Shown here: positions 1-9,311 of the stretch, piece by piece
How the letters are laid out: each line of letters opens with the position of its first letter
Numbering within the stretch: the first letter of the stretch is position 1
NCBI RefSeq assembly: GCF_003688915.1
Contig: NZ_REFU01000001.1
Location: 3,286,001 to 3,350,000, forward strand
Direction of reading: 5' to 3'
DNA length: 64,000 nt
Source of the DNA: Rhodococcus sp. SBT000017
Lineage (GTDB): Bacteria > Actinomycetota > Actinomycetes > Mycobacteriales > Mycobacteriaceae
Made by a program: the position numbers and the translations under genes
The notes under the pieces: generated by a model
What the model saw: the letters and a program-made list of their open reading frames with translations, nothing else
Database searches by the model: none
Told to the model about the DNA's origin: nothing

Positions 1-103
1 GGGCAGCGAGCAGTTCGGCACCGTCGAGGGCTATCCGGGATCTCGACTGCACGCACCACCGCTACCCAACAGCAGGATGCAACCGCGCGGCTGAATCCTC
101 CTG

Positions 104-1117
104 CTAGGCAGCAGGAGCCGTGGGCAGCACCCGCTTGATGACGTCGGTGAGCGTGACGATGCCCAGGAACCGTCCATTGGTCTCGACGACCGCGAGCTGA
201 ACGCTGCGGTTGCGCATCTGCCGTAGCAACTCGTACACCGGTGTCGAACCGTCGACCGTGTAGGCCTCCCGTGCGTAGTCGGCTGCCGGTTCACCGACGC
301 CGGCCAGCAACGTGTCCCGCACGTGGACGACGCCGGGCGTCGCGCCGGAGCTGTCGGTGAGCAGTACCCGAAGGTGACCGGAGCGCAACGCCGCCGCCTG
401 CACATCGGAGACAGTGGAACCGTGCGGCACCGAAGTCGCCTTGGAGTCGGGCACCGTGATCTTCTCGACGGTCAGTGTCTCGAGTTCGATCACCCGAGTG
501 ATCTGGGTTTGCAGTTCCGGTTCCAGTACACCGACCTGCGACGAGTACTCGACGAGGTTGCGGATGGTCTCGGCGTCGCGTCCGCCGACCGCAGCGCTCT
601 CCACCGGCTCCACACCCGACCGTTCGACGAGCTTGTTGGCGATCTTGTTGACCCACACCAGGAACAGCCGGAAGGGGCGGACGAATGCCCGAGACGGCAG
701 TCCGATGATGGTGGCGGCCAGTTCCGGATGCGCGATGGCCCAGGACTTCGGGGCCATCTCCCCGACCACCAGGTGCAGGAACGTCACGAGCAACAGCGAC
801 AGAGCGAACGCGGCGGTTCCGGCCAACCAGCCCGGCACACCCCACGAGGTGAACACCGGACCCAGCCACGAATCGACGGCGGGCTTGGTGACGGCACCGA
901 GCGCGAAGGTGCAGGCAGTGATGCCCAGCTGCGCGCCCGCCAGCATGATCGTCAACTCGTTCATTCCGCGCAGCGCAGCCCGCACGGATCGGCTCGTGCC
1001 TGCCTTCTCCTCCAGTCGATGCCTGCGGGCACCGAGCAGAGCGAACTCGATGACGACGAAGAACGCACTCAGTGCGATGAGCAATACCGTCACCGCGACG
1101 ACGACCCACGCGTTCAT
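104..1117 (-). CDS. CNNM/CorC-family membrane protein with CBS domains (hemolysin-like)
   Basis: A 337-residue membrane protein of the DUF21/CNNM plus CBS family, often named hemolysin-like and linked to magnesium or cobalt export. The first 140 residues hold three to four hydrophobic segments, including the family pattern GAQLGITACTFALG and a VVGEMAPKSWAIA stretch typical of DUF21. The later half carries a CBS pair ending in FLGIVTLTDVIKRVLP. It lacks the C-terminal CorC_HlyC domain that the upstream paralogue has, so it is the shorter member of the usual actinobacterial pair. Its ATG overlaps the stop of the upstream gene by 4 nt, indicating translational coupling. Family assignment is firm; the transported ion is inference. 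Confidence 0.9.
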   Translation of the reverse strand: MNAWVVVAVTVLLIALSAFFVVIEFALLGARRHRLEEKAGTSRSVRAALRGMNELTIMLAGAQLGITACTFALGAVTKPAVDSWLGPVFTSWGVPGWLAGTAAFALSLLLVTFLHLVVGEMAPKSWAIAHPELAATIIGLPSRAFVRPFRLFLVWVNKIANKLVERSGVEPVESAAVGGRDAETIRNLVEYSSQVGVLEPELQTQITRVIELETLTVEKITVPDSKATSVPHGSTVSDVQAAALRSGHLRVLLTDSSGATPGVVHVRDTLLAGVGEPAADYAREAYTVDGSTPVYELLRQMRNRSVQLAVVETNGRFLGIVTLTDVIKRVLPTAPAA

Positions 1118-2518
1118 CGGTCCGTCTCCTCGTCCGACTCCGGCGAATCCTCGCTGCCGTCCGGCGAATCCTCGTGAAGTCTGATTCTCAGCTCACTCGG
1201 CACGTGCCGGTCCACCTCGAGTACCTCGACTTCCAGCGACGGACGCGGCGGTACCTCTTCCATCAGGTCGGCCCCGAACACCGCGAGGTCGATTCGCACC
1301 GTGTCTCCGACCTCGGGCAGATTCCCGCCCTCGGCGATGAGCAGGCCGGCGAGCGTCTCGTAGTCGCCTCTCGGCAACAGCATGTCGCGACCGATGGTGC
1401 GTTCGACCTCGTCGACGTGGACGTCGCCGTCCATGAGCCACACTCCGTCTTCCTGATCCTCCACCCCGGCGATGTCCTCGTCGTGCTCGTCGGTGATCTC
1501 GCCGACCAGTTCCTCGGCGAGATCCTCGATGGTGAGTACGCCGGCGAATCCGCCGTATTCATCGATCACGCATGCCAATTCGTTCTTGGTACTCGACAAC
1601 AACTCCAGGGCATCCTCGAGGGCATCAACTCCGGCACGATCAGCGGCTCTCGCATGATCTCGGTGACCGAACGGCTGTCGTCGGGGCAGCGGCCAATACC
1701 TCGGCCAGCTGCACCACACCGATCGGCTCCTCACGGTCGCCGATCACCGGGTAGCGAGTGTGCGCACGCACCATCCGCGCCCGCATCTCGCCGATGGCGG
1801 TGGCGGGGGTGACTGCGTCCACCCGACTGCGCGGGATCATGGCGTGCTCCACATCGCGTTCCGGAAAGTCGAGGATGCGGTCGAGCAGCAACGACAGATC
1901 CTCGGTGAGATCCCCGCTGGCCCGGGAATCTTCGATGATGCTTTCGAGATCCTTGGCGGTGGCACTGCTGTCCACGTCGTGCACCGGTTCGACGCGCAGC
2001 AGACGCAGCATCGCGTTGGAGGACTTGTCGAAGAAAGTGATCAACCAACCGAACGCGGCCAGGTAGATCAGCGTCGACCGGGCGAGGCGTCGGGACAGCG
2101 GATCGGGGTTCGCGATGGCGAGATTCTTCGGATAGAGCTCGCCGAAGATCATCTGCACGACGGTCGCGAGCACGAGAGCGCCCACCGTGCCGATCGAAAT
2201 ACCCACCGCGATGGGAACTCCGGCACTGCTCAGCAGCTCGCCCAGCGATTCGCCGATGAACGGCTCGGCCACGTAGCCGACCATCAGACCGGTGACCGTG
2301 ATGCCCAGCTGCGCGCCCGACAGCATGAACGAGGTGCGCTTGGTGACCTTCAGTGCCCGCTCGGCCGACGCGTCGCCCTTCTCGGCCCCGGTACGGAGCG
2401 TCGCCCGGTCGACGGACATGTAGGCGAATTCCTGGGCCACGAAGTATCCATTGGCCGCGATGATCGCGGCGGTGAGCACGAAGCCGAGGAGCAAGGAGAG
2501 TAACGCGGTGATCACCAT
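1114..2518 (-). pseudogene. CNNM/CorC-family membrane protein, frame broken twice
   Basis: The frame from 2518 encodes the DUF21 membrane part (residues 1-200, with GAQLGITVTGLMVG and FGELYPKNLAIANP) and the first CBS repeat, then ends at 1640. The continuation is in other frames: a short stretch reading DDSRSVTEIMREPLIVPE, then VDALEDALELLSSTKNELACVIDEYGG and a full CorC_HlyC domain to 1114. Restoring one base in the C run near 1685 and one near 1630 gives a continuous protein of about 468 residues, the normal family length. Both breaks look like single-base deletions, either real decay or base-calling error. The last 4 nt overlap the start of the downstream paralogue. Confidence 0.8.
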
Positions 2519-3267
2519 GCGATCACGCGAGAACGAGCGGCCGGAGCAGCGGCCACGGGTGGCCGAAAGAAATCTAGTGAGTGCACAGTGCGCTTGACGC
2601 CTCCGGTGTCAGAGAATCCGATTCGAGTGGAATGTCGTGATTCTATCGACTGCCGGTGCGCAATTCCCACGTCCAGGCGGGATGCCCGATCAGAACAGCG
2701 TCGGAACCGCGTCGTCGGACGTCGACGCCTCACGCGCCGTCGGGTCCGGAGACGAAGGAGCGGCAGTTGACGGGCGGGTGCCGTCTTCACAGGTGCTGTC
2801 TTCGTGGGTGCTGTTGCGACAGGTGACACCGCACCCCCTGCGGCCACAGCCCGCGCGGCCTCCCCGGCCAAGGCGTCGGCTGCTTCGTTGAAGTGATTGC
2901 CGACGTGTCCGCGGACCCACCGGAACCGGACCGGACCTTCACGTTCGGTGATGGCGCGCTCGATGCTCTGCACCAGCTCCAGGTTGCGCACCGGGGTACC
3001 ACCCGCCGTTTTCCAGCCCTTGCGCTTCCAGCCCGCGAGCCACTCGGACGCGCACTTGATGGCGTACTGCGAATCGGATTCGATCAACAGCGGCTCGGGG
3101 CCGGGGTGAGCCAGAACCGCCTCCAGCAGGGCCCTGAGCTCGGCGACCTGGTTGGTGCCCGAGGGCTCACCGCCGGAGTTGCTCGGCCCCGTGTGGTTGA
3201 CCCACGCCCACCCGATTGCTCCGCCGGGGTTACGCAGACACGAGCCGTCCGTACTCACGATGATCAC
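2512..3267 (-). CDS. rnhA: Ribonuclease HI
   Basis: RNase HI degrades the RNA strand of RNA:DNA hybrids. A GTG at 3267 starts the protein with VIIVSTDGSC, which carries the first catalytic Asp. The Glu follows in NQVAELRALL, the second Asp in IESDSQYAI, and the handle and last Asp in VRGHVGNHFNEAADALA. The catalytic core is complete in about 145 residues. After about residue 160 the frame becomes an Arg-rich tail with poor codon bias. One frame over, a tail ending DDAVPTLF stops at 2690 and has the GC-rich third positions of a real gene. A single missing base near 2783 would join them into a 192-residue protein. The coordinates given follow the uncorrected frame. Confidence 0.8.
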   Translation of the reverse strand: MIIVSTDGSCLRNPGGAIGWAWVNHTGPSNSGGEPSGTNQVAELRALLEAVLAHPGPEPLLIESDSQYAIKCASEWLAGWKRKGWKTAGGTPVRNLELVQSIERAITEREGPVRFRWVRGHVGNHFNEAADALAGEAARAVAAGGAVSPVATAPTKTAPVKTAPARQLPLLRLRTRRRVRRRRPTTRFRRCSDRASRLDVGIAHRQSIESRHSTRIGFSDTGGVKRTVHSLDFFRPPVAAAPAARSRVIAW

Positions 3268-3386
3268 GGTCTCAGACCCTACTTCGGGGCACCGACAAAC
3301 TCCGGGTGACTCGCGCACGAACACCGAGGTACTTGGCAATCGACTGCGCGGCACCGCGAATCGATTCCGGCGCACCGCCGTCCGGG

Positions 3387-3976
3387 TCAGGCGTAGTGGG
3401 ACGCCCTGGCCTTCCTGCCGTCGAGGGTGAGCAACACGAACGCCACCGCCGCGAGCGCTGCGATGAGCGCGGAGAACACCAGGTCAGGCGTAGCGGGTGC
3501 GGAAGGTATTCGGCCAGCAACCCGGCCACCAGCGGGCCCAGGCCGAGGCCGCCGATATTGGCCGCCGTGGCGATCGCCGGAGCTCGATCCCGCCACGCGT
3601 CCGGCACCAGTTCGATCAGGGTCACCGTCGCGGTTCCGACGAAGATTCCCGCCGACAACCCGGACAGCACCCGCCCGATCACCAAGGCCGTGAGTGAATC
3701 CGCACTCACGAACACCGCAGCACTGATCAACCCGAACCCTATTGCCGCCAACAACATCGGACGACGACCGAGCGAATCCGACCACCGCCCGAAGGCCAGC
3801 AGGGCACCGAGCACACCGACCGCGTACGCCGCGAACACCAAGGTGACGACGAACACGGAGAAGCCGAACTCGATCTCGTACAGCGCATAGAGCGGCGTCG
3901 GCATGGTCGTGCCCATCATCGCCACGACGAACGCGTAGGCAACTCCGACAAACGCGGCTGCGCGCGATCGAGTCAC
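3387..3976 (-). pseudogene. Truncated MFS transporter (N-terminal half)
   Basis: A GTG at 3976 preceded by AGGAGGATCTTC opens an MFS protein: about 160 residues with five to six membrane segments, including the signature FGRWSDSLGRRPMLL between TM2 and TM3 and VIGRVLSGLSAGIF. Near 3485 the frame shifts. The continuation LVFSALIAALAAVAFVLLTLDG is in another frame and stops at 3387. Restoring one base would give only about 196 residues, half of the usual 400 or so, so the second six-helix bundle is gone. This looks like a decayed transporter; the substrate cannot be inferred. Confidence 0.7.
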
Positions 3977-4152
3977 GAAGATCCTCCTGATGGTGCCGAT
4001 GGGACCGGCCGCCGCGAGGGAGGCTGTGCGGTAATCCTGCGCTGGGCGGGGCACTATGTATCTTGCCGTCGGTACTGCAATCGTGTCGATCGACGCCCTG
4101 CCGAGAACCCACTCGGTCCGCCTGGCCACGACCCTTCGGAGGTGACGAACCG

Positions 4153-5085
4153 ATGCCCGACGATGCCGGTTCCGACGGGGTCGCGCGCCTGGTCACGTCC
4201 GAGCAGCGGATCGACGTTCGGATGTCGGTGTCGCCGCTGCGTCGTGGCCGCGGCGACCCCACCTACGATTCCGCCCAGGACGGCACCGTCTGGCGCACGT
4301 CGAGAATGAGCTCGGGACCGGTGACGTACCGCCTGAACCAGACCTCGCCGACCGGCGTTCGAGTACGAGCGTGGGGCCCCGGCGCACCCGAACTGCTGGA
4401 CGCGGCTCCCGCCCTGCTTGGCCTGCACGACGATGCCACCTTGTTCGCTCCCGAGCACCCGATTCTCCAGGAGGCCCATCGGCAGCTGCCGCACCTGCGA
4501 CTGGGTAGAACCGGGCTGGTGCTCGAGGCCTTGATCCCGGCGATCATCGAGCAACGCGTACACGGAATTTCGGCCTTCGGATCGTGGCGCTACCTGATCA
4601 GCAAGTTCGGCGAGAAGGCACCGGGCCCGACACCGAAGCCGATGTTCGTCTTCCCGACACCCGACGTGTGGCGGCGCATCCCGTCGTGGGAGTACCACCG
4701 CGCCAACGTCGATCCGGCCCGGTCCAAGACCATCGTCCGCGCCGCCTGCGCGGCCGGGCGCCTGGAGGAGGCGTCGGGAATGACACCCGAGGACGCGCAG
4801 CGCAGGCTGCGGGCAATCCCGGGCGTCGGCGTCTGGACGGCAGCCGAGACCGCGCAACGCGCCCTGGGGGATCCCGACGCATTGTCGGTGGGCGACTACC
4901 ACCTGGCGTCGGTCGTGGGCTGGTCGCTGCTGGGTAGGTCGATCGACGACGCGGAGATGGTCGAGTATCTGCAGCCCCTGGCCCCGCATCGGCATCGCGC
5001 GATTCGGCTGCTGTACCTGAGTGGGAAGGCGACCAAGCCGAAGTTCGGTCCGCGAACCGCGCTGGTGGATCACACGTGGCACTGA
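4153..5085 (+). CDS. DNA-3-methyladenine glycosylase 2 family protein (AlkA-like)
   Basis: A 310-residue base-excision repair glycosylase of the HhH-GPD superfamily. The start at 4153 is set by GGAGGTGA seven bases upstream. The C-terminal half carries the helix-hairpin-helix LRAIPGVGVWTAAE, followed by the SVGDYH segment whose Asp (about residue 248) is in the place of the catalytic Asp of AlkA. The N-terminal part resembles the TBP-like domain of AlkA. Such enzymes remove alkylated purines from DNA. It stands alone, divergent from the MFS remnant and followed by a hairpin. Other actinobacterial members are called simply 3-methyladenine DNA glycosylase. Confidence 0.88.
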   Translation: MPDDAGSDGVARLVTSEQRIDVRMSVSPLRRGRGDPTYDSAQDGTVWRTSRMSSGPVTYRLNQTSPTGVRVRAWGPGAPELLDAAPALLGLHDDATLFAPEHPILQEAHRQLPHLRLGRTGLVLEALIPAIIEQRVHGISAFGSWRYLISKFGEKAPGPTPKPMFVFPTPDVWRRIPSWEYHRANVDPARSKTIVRAACAAGRLEEASGMTPEDAQRRLRAIPGVGVWTAAETAQRALGDPDALSVGDYHLASVVGWSLLGRSIDDAEMVEYLQPLAPHRHRAIRLLYLSGKATKPKFGPRTALVDHTWH

Positions 5086-5134
5086 GTTCGACCGTGCTGT
5101 CCGACGCCGTGGCGTAGAACACGAAAGTTGTAGT

Positions 5135-5170
5135 CAGCAACCGGGAACAGAACGAGTGCCCCGGTTGCTG
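5135..5170 (+). terminator. Hairpin between glycosylase and efflux genes
   Basis: An 11-bp perfect inverted repeat (CAGCAACCGGG / CCCGGTTGCTG) with a 14-nt loop lies 50 nt after the glycosylase stop and 8 nt before the GTG of the efflux gene. It has no T-run on the plus strand. It may end the upstream transcript or shape the leader of the downstream one. Confidence 0.45.
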
Positions 5171-5178
5171 AACTTCGG

Positions 5179-6471
5179 GTGGCCCAAGCACCGAACACGT
5201 CAGCAGCCGAGACAGCCGTAGCCCAAGCACCGACAACGAGCGCGTCCCCCGAGCCGACATCGAAGGAACGCCTGCGGGTGATCCTGGTGCTCGGCGCACT
5301 CATCGCGCTCGGCCCCTTGACCATCGACATGTATCTGCCTGCTCTTCCTGCCATCGCCGACGACCTGAACACCCCGTCGTCGGCGGTGCAGCTCACCCTC
5401 GCAGGCACGTTGATCGGACTCGCCCTCGGCCAACTCGTCATCGGGCCGCTCTCGGACATCGTCGGCCGGCGACTACCGCTCATCGTCGGCACCGGAGTGC
5501 ACATCCTGGCGTCCGTCGCGTGCATCGTGGCTCCCAACATCGCCGTGCTCGGTGGCCTACGCGTCGTGCAGGGTCTCGGCGCTGCCGCTGCTGCCGTGGT
5601 GGCGATGGCCATCGTGCGAGACCTGTTCAGTGGACGTGCGGCCGCAACCGTGCTGTCCCGGCTGATGCTCGTCATGGGCGTCGCACCGGTACTGGCTCCC
5701 TCGCTCGGCGGCGCCGTGCTGCTGGTCGGATCGTGGCGTCTCGTCTTCGCAGCGCTGGCGATCATGGGTGTCGCCCTGATGACACTGGCGATCGTGTCGC
5801 TACGCGAGACGCTGCCGCCCGAGCGTCGTCGTGCGAGCGGGGTCATGCCGGTGCTGCGCACCTACCGCTCTCTGCTGCGCGACGCCCAGTTCGTGGTGCT
5901 CGTTCTCGTCGCCGCACTCGCGATGTCCTCGTTGTTCGCGTACATCGCCGGATCGTCGTTCGTGCTGCAGGAGGAGTTCGGCCTCGACGAGCAGCAATTC
6001 GCGATCGTCTTCGCCGCCGGCGCGATCTCGCTCATCGGTGCATCTCAGCTCAACGTCCTCCTGCTCGGACGCTTCGCTCCGGTGCAGATCGTGTTGGCTG
6101 CACTGTCGTTCGCCGTCCTCGCGGGTGGCGTCATGGCCGTGCTGGCGATCGCCGAGATCGGCGGGATGGCCGGCTTCGTGATTCCGCTGTGGTTCGTGCT
6201 CGGTGCCGTCGGATTCGTGATGCCCAACGCGCCTGCTCTCGCGCTGTCCAGGCACGGTGAGGCCGCAGGAGGTGCCGCTGCCCTCCTCGGAGCAGCTCAG
6301 TTCGGCCTCGGTGCCATCGTCGCGCCGATCGTCGGCGCACTCGGAAACGACGCGGTTGCCGTGTCCACCACGATGGTCGTGACCTCTGCCGCCGCACTGG
6401 CAGCGCTGGGTGTCATCACCGCGCGCTCGTCTTCGAAGGCTGTGAGCTCGGTGCGGGCCACCACACACTAG
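5179..6471 (+). CDS. Bcr/CflA-family drug efflux MFS transporter
   Basis: A 430-residue, 12-helix major facilitator of the Bcr/CflA subfamily, which exports bicyclomycin, chloramphenicol and related compounds in known members. The first helix has the subfamily hallmark GPLTIDMYLPALP. The loop between TM2 and TM3 reads GPLSDIVGRRLPL, and TM4-TM5 has RVVQGLGAAAAAVVAMAIVRDLF. The start is uncertain: the GTG at 5179 has no clear ribosome site and sits next to a hairpin, but the frame must begin before 5270 to include the first helix. The first 30 residues hold a duplicated AQAP segment. The real substrate is unknown. Confidence 0.85.
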   Translation: MAQAPNTSAAETAVAQAPTTSASPEPTSKERLRVILVLGALIALGPLTIDMYLPALPAIADDLNTPSSAVQLTLAGTLIGLALGQLVIGPLSDIVGRRLPLIVGTGVHILASVACIVAPNIAVLGGLRVVQGLGAAAAAVVAMAIVRDLFSGRAAATVLSRLMLVMGVAPVLAPSLGGAVLLVGSWRLVFAALAIMGVALMTLAIVSLRETLPPERRRASGVMPVLRTYRSLLRDAQFVVLVLVAALAMSSLFAYIAGSSFVLQEEFGLDEQQFAIVFAAGAISLIGASQLNVLLLGRFAPVQIVLAALSFAVLAGGVMAVLAIAEIGGMAGFVIPLWFVLGAVGFVMPNAPALALSRHGEAAGGAAALLGAAQFGLGAIVAPIVGALGNDAVAVSTTMVVTSAAALAALGVITARSSSKAVSSVRATTH

Positions 6472-6481
6472 GGTTTCGGCC

Positions 6482-6958
6482 ATGGCCGAACGCGAACGTG
6501 ATGCGCACGGTAAACCCCTCAACGCCAGGCCTCGTGACGGTCTCGGGCGGCCCCTCGCGCGCGGCGGCGACGGAACCCCACGGGTGCCCGACGACCTCCG
6601 GCTTCCGCCCACCGCTGCCCTCGTCGAAGCGCAGCGATTCCTCGACACGAACATGCCCTTCCATGCGCACGAGGTACTGGAAGGCACGTGGAAGAGCTGC
6701 TCGCCCGAGGAGCGTCCGTTGTGGCAGGGCCTCGCCCAACTCGCCGTCGGATTGACCCATCTGATGCGCGGCAACCGCGTCGGTGCCGGTTCGCTGCTCC
6801 GGCAAGGACACGATCGGCTCATCGGCTTCGAGTGCAACCCGCCGCATCATCTCGACATCACCGGCCTGCTGACCTGGTCGGAGGGCCTGCTCGGCGAGCT
6901 CGAGACCGGGACGTTGCCGGTCGCTCCCGGAATTCCGGCACTGCGCACCACCGACTGA
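6482..6958 (+). CDS. DUF309 domain-containing protein
   Basis: A 158-residue protein with the DUF309 core in its middle: FLDTNMPFHAHEVLEGTWK, then PLWQGLAQLAVGLTHLMRGN and a third helix. The conserved H..HEVLE and W.GL.Q motifs are characteristic. The biochemical role of the family is not established; the helical core suggests metal or small-ligand binding. It begins 10 nt after the efflux gene and is probably cotranscribed with it. The first 40 residues are polar and likely disordered. Confidence 0.8.
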   Translation: MAERERDAHGKPLNARPRDGLGRPLARGGDGTPRVPDDLRLPPTAALVEAQRFLDTNMPFHAHEVLEGTWKSCSPEERPLWQGLAQLAVGLTHLMRGNRVGAGSLLRQGHDRLIGFECNPPHHLDITGLLTWSEGLLGELETGTLPVAPGIPALRTTD

Positions 6959-7017
6959 ACCGATCCCGACGGGGGCGTCCTGGCATCCGATTCCGGCTCG
7001 AGCTAGCCTGGGCAAGG

Positions 7018-7036
7018 TTAGGTAAGGCTAGGACAA
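7018..7036 (+). promoter_or_regulatory. Candidate IdeR/DmdR iron box
   Basis: The 19-mer TTAGGTAAGGCTAGGACAA matches the actinobacterial iron box TTAGGTTAGGCTAACCTAA at 14 of 19 positions, with the left half nearly perfect. It lies 13 nt before the GTG of the condensation-domain-like gene, where a bound IdeR repressor would block transcription in iron-replete cells. Confidence 0.55.
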
Positions 7037-7048
7037 TCCGCATCGGAA

Positions 7049-7759
7049 GTGGGGTTCGTCGGCGTGACCGTGTTCGCACCGCTGAGACTCGTGCACCGCG
7101 AGACGATCAGCCCGGCCCAGCTCGGACGCACTCTCTGCACCGAGGTAGCCGAACAGGTTCCGTACTGGGTCGCCGTCCTGACCCCGGCGGAGCGACCGTT
7201 GCTCACCGAACAGTCCACGAAATTCGAGCAGACGTCGATGACGTTCGCGTTGCCCGACGGCCGACACCGCCGCCGCGTTCTGCTGCTCGCGGCCCTGGGC
7301 TCGGCCGTGTCCACGTGGCAGAGAAACAACCGTCGCGGCTCCTCGGCCGGCGTGCTGGTTGACCTCGATCCCGAGAACACCGGTGCAGTTCACCCGGTCC
7401 GGCTCCCTGCGCTCCACACCGACGCCCTCGCCGTCCCCTCGCACCGCGAGCACCTCGTCGACGAGGTCTCGAGGCGACTGGGCTCGGTACCGAACGGCGG
7501 CCGCGATTACGCACTGACCCGCAACTATCCCGCGCTGGCCTCGCGCGCCGGAGCACAGATCATCGTGCGTGAGGATGGACGGGCGGAGACAAGCCGCGAT
7601 CACGCCATCGACATCGGGATCACCACGACGGGTGCAGGTACCGCGCAGGCGCGCATCACCTGGGCTGCGAATCTGCACGGCATCGACGAACTGATCCGAC
7701 TGTGGTCGGAGGCCGTGCACGACCTCGCTCTCACCACTACAGGCTCTTCAGCAGCCTGA
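7049..7759 (+). CDS. NRPS condensation-domain-like protein (partial-domain size)
   Basis: A 236-residue protein that I recognise only weakly. Its last 70 residues, from NYPALASRAGAQIIV through IDIGITTTGAGTAQARITW to ELIRLWSEAVHDL, resemble the end of the C-terminal lobe of NRPS condensation domains, where a beta-strand pair is followed by a helix ending in W.E.L..L. No HHxxxDG catalytic motif is visible and the length is about half a normal domain. It could be a degenerate or accessory piece of siderophore machinery, consistent with the iron box in front. The start could be the GTG at 7049 or the one at 7064. Its 3' end overlaps the convergent nfo gene by 23 nt. Confidence 0.45.
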   Translation: MGFVGVTVFAPLRLVHRETISPAQLGRTLCTEVAEQVPYWVAVLTPAERPLLTEQSTKFEQTSMTFALPDGRHRRRVLLLAALGSAVSTWQRNNRRGSSAGVLVDLDPENTGAVHPVRLPALHTDALAVPSHREHLVDEVSRRLGSVPNGGRDYALTRNYPALASRAGAQIIVREDGRAETSRDHAIDIGITTTGAGTAQARITWAANLHGIDELIRLWSEAVHDLALTTTGSSAA

Positions 7760-8501
7760 CGTCGTCTTCGATCCCCTCGGGCGGAGTCTCGAGGATCACC
7801 GGCGCGTCGGCCGCCAGTGCGACGGCCGTCAGAATCTCGGCGTCGATCGTTCCGGTGCCGAGATTTGCGTGCCGGTCTCGCGCCGAGTCGAACTCGTCGC
7901 GCGAATTGTTCAGGTGCACCAGATCGATTCGGCCGGTGATCGCCTTGATTCGGTCGACCACGTCGACCAGATCCTCGCCCCCGGCCCACGCATGACAGGT
8001 GTCCAGGCAGAATCCGGCACCGAATTCACCGATCGCGTCCCACAACCGGGCGATGTCGTCGAAGTGGCGCGCCATCGCGGAGTCTCCGCCCGCGGTGTTC
8101 TCGACGAAGATCGGCACGGCGAAGCCGCCCTGCTCCGCTTGGCGCTCGAACAGCTTGCGCCAGTTGTCGATTCCCTTGGCAGTGTCCTCACCCTCACGGA
8201 CGTGACCGCCGTGGACGACCAGCCCGATGGCCCCGATCTCGGCCGCAGCAGCAGCCTGCTCTACGACGGCCTTGCGCGAAGGAATGCGGATCCGATTGTT
8301 CAAGCTCGCGACGTTCAGGACGTAGGACGAGTGCACCACCACGTCGACATCGCCGGTCAGCAACGCCTCGCCCTGAGGGTGCGGGGTGAGCTTGTTCCAC
8401 TTCTGCGGATCGGTGAGGAACATCTGGACGAGGTCGACGCCGAGCGCCTCGGCCGTACCGAGAGGGTCGCTGCTGTCGCGGACGTGGGCTCCGATGCGCA
8501 T
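7737..8501 (-). CDS. nfo: Deoxyribonuclease IV (AP endonuclease)
   Basis: Endonuclease IV cleaves DNA 5' of abasic sites during base-excision repair and uses three metal ions. The 254-residue product begins MRIGAHV, the normal start for the family; two upstream ATGs at 8510 and 8513 are possible but add only a few residues. Metal ligands appear in order: the early His in VVVHSSYVLNVAS, VHGGHV, the Glu in PIFVENTAGG, the Asp/His pair in CLDTCHAWAGG, the HLNNSRDEFDSARDRHANLGTGTID block, and the final Glu in VILETPPEG. It is a short actinobacterial form. Divergent from the ABC exporter genes. Confidence 0.93.
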   Translation of the reverse strand: MRIGAHVRDSSDPLGTAEALGVDLVQMFLTDPQKWNKLTPHPQGEALLTGDVDVVVHSSYVLNVASLNNRIRIPSRKAVVEQAAAAAEIGAIGLVVHGGHVREGEDTAKGIDNWRKLFERQAEQGGFAVPIFVENTAGGDSAMARHFDDIARLWDAIGEFGAGFCLDTCHAWAGGEDLVDVVDRIKAITGRIDLVHLNNSRDEFDSARDRHANLGTGTIDAEILTAVALAADAPVILETPPEGIEDDVRLLKSL

Positions 8502-8576
8502 GACGCCCATCATAGGGGTGGTGTTGAGGGTCTCCCCTGATAGCGACCGGCGCGGAACGCTGCAACACTGGCACCC

Positions 8577-9311
8577 ATGAGCGACATCGCCGCACGTGCG
8601 GTCAACGTATCGAAGGTCTACGGATCAGGGGACACCCAGGTCCACGCACTGTCCGGGGTGAGCGTGGAATTCGCTCGCGGAGAATTCACCGCCATCATGG
8701 GCCCGTCGGGTTCGGGCAAGTCCACGCTCATGCACTGCCTGGCCGGCCTCGACAATGCCTCCTCGGGAACGGTGACCATCGGCGACACCGAGTTGACGGC
8801 ACTGTCCGACAAGGAGATGACCGGATTACGCAGGGACCGAATCGGATTCGTGTTCCAGGCCTTCAATCTGGTGCCGACGCTCACCGCGCTCGAGAACATC
8901 ACACTGCCTCTCGACATCGCCGGCCGCACACCGGACCAGGGATGGCTCGACACCGTGGTCGACCGACTCGGCCTGCGCGACCGCCTCGATCACCGCCCCA
9001 GCGAACTCTCGGGCGGACAGCAGCAGCGAGTGGCGTGCGCCCGCGCGCTGGCAGGCAGGCCCGACATCGTGTTCGGCGACGAGCCCACCGGCAACCTGGA
9101 CTCCCGCTCGTCCGGCGAGGTGCTCTCGATTCTGCGCACTGCCGCAGACGAATTCGATCAGACCGTCGTCATCGTCACGCACGATCCACGCGCGGCCAGC
9201 TACGCCGACCGCGTCGTGTTCCTCGCCGACGGCGCCGTCATCGACCAGCTGAACTCGCCCACGGCCGACGCCGTACTCGAGCGGATGAAGAAGCTGGAGA
9301 CGGTCCGATAA
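8577..9311 (+). CDS. ABC transporter ATP-binding protein (MacB/LolD type)
   Basis: A 244-residue ABC ATPase that powers the membrane protein encoded next. Walker A is GPSGSGKST (about residues 42-50), the Q-loop is in FVFQAFNLVPTL, the ABC signature is LSGGQQQRVACARALA, Walker B is IVFGDEPTGNLDS, and the switch His is in VIVTHDPRAA. The EPTGNLDS wording is typical of the MacB/LolD/FtsE group, whose partners are FtsX-fold permeases. Its TAA stop shares one base with the next ATG, so the two are coupled. Confidence 0.93.
   Translation: MSDIAARAVNVSKVYGSGDTQVHALSGVSVEFARGEFTAIMGPSGSGKSTLMHCLAGLDNASSGTVTIGDTELTALSDKEMTGLRRDRIGFVFQAFNLVPTLTALENITLPLDIAGRTPDQGWLDTVVDRLGLRDRLDHRPSELSGGQQQRVACARALAGRPDIVFGDEPTGNLDSRSSGEVLSILRTAADEFDQTVVIVTHDPRAASYADRVVFLADGAVIDQLNSPTADAVLERMKKLETVR

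Noticed and set aside
3380..3500. Repeated CTACGCCTGACC motif within the MFS remnant as a recombination scar
   Set aside because: Two 12-bp matches about 100 nt apart in GC-rich DNA are weak evidence, and single-base deletions explain the frame breaks equally well.
5800..6837. 345-residue minus-strand frame across the efflux and DUF309 genes
   Set aside because: Low-complexity Arg/Ser/Glu-rich translation opposite two well-supported genes.
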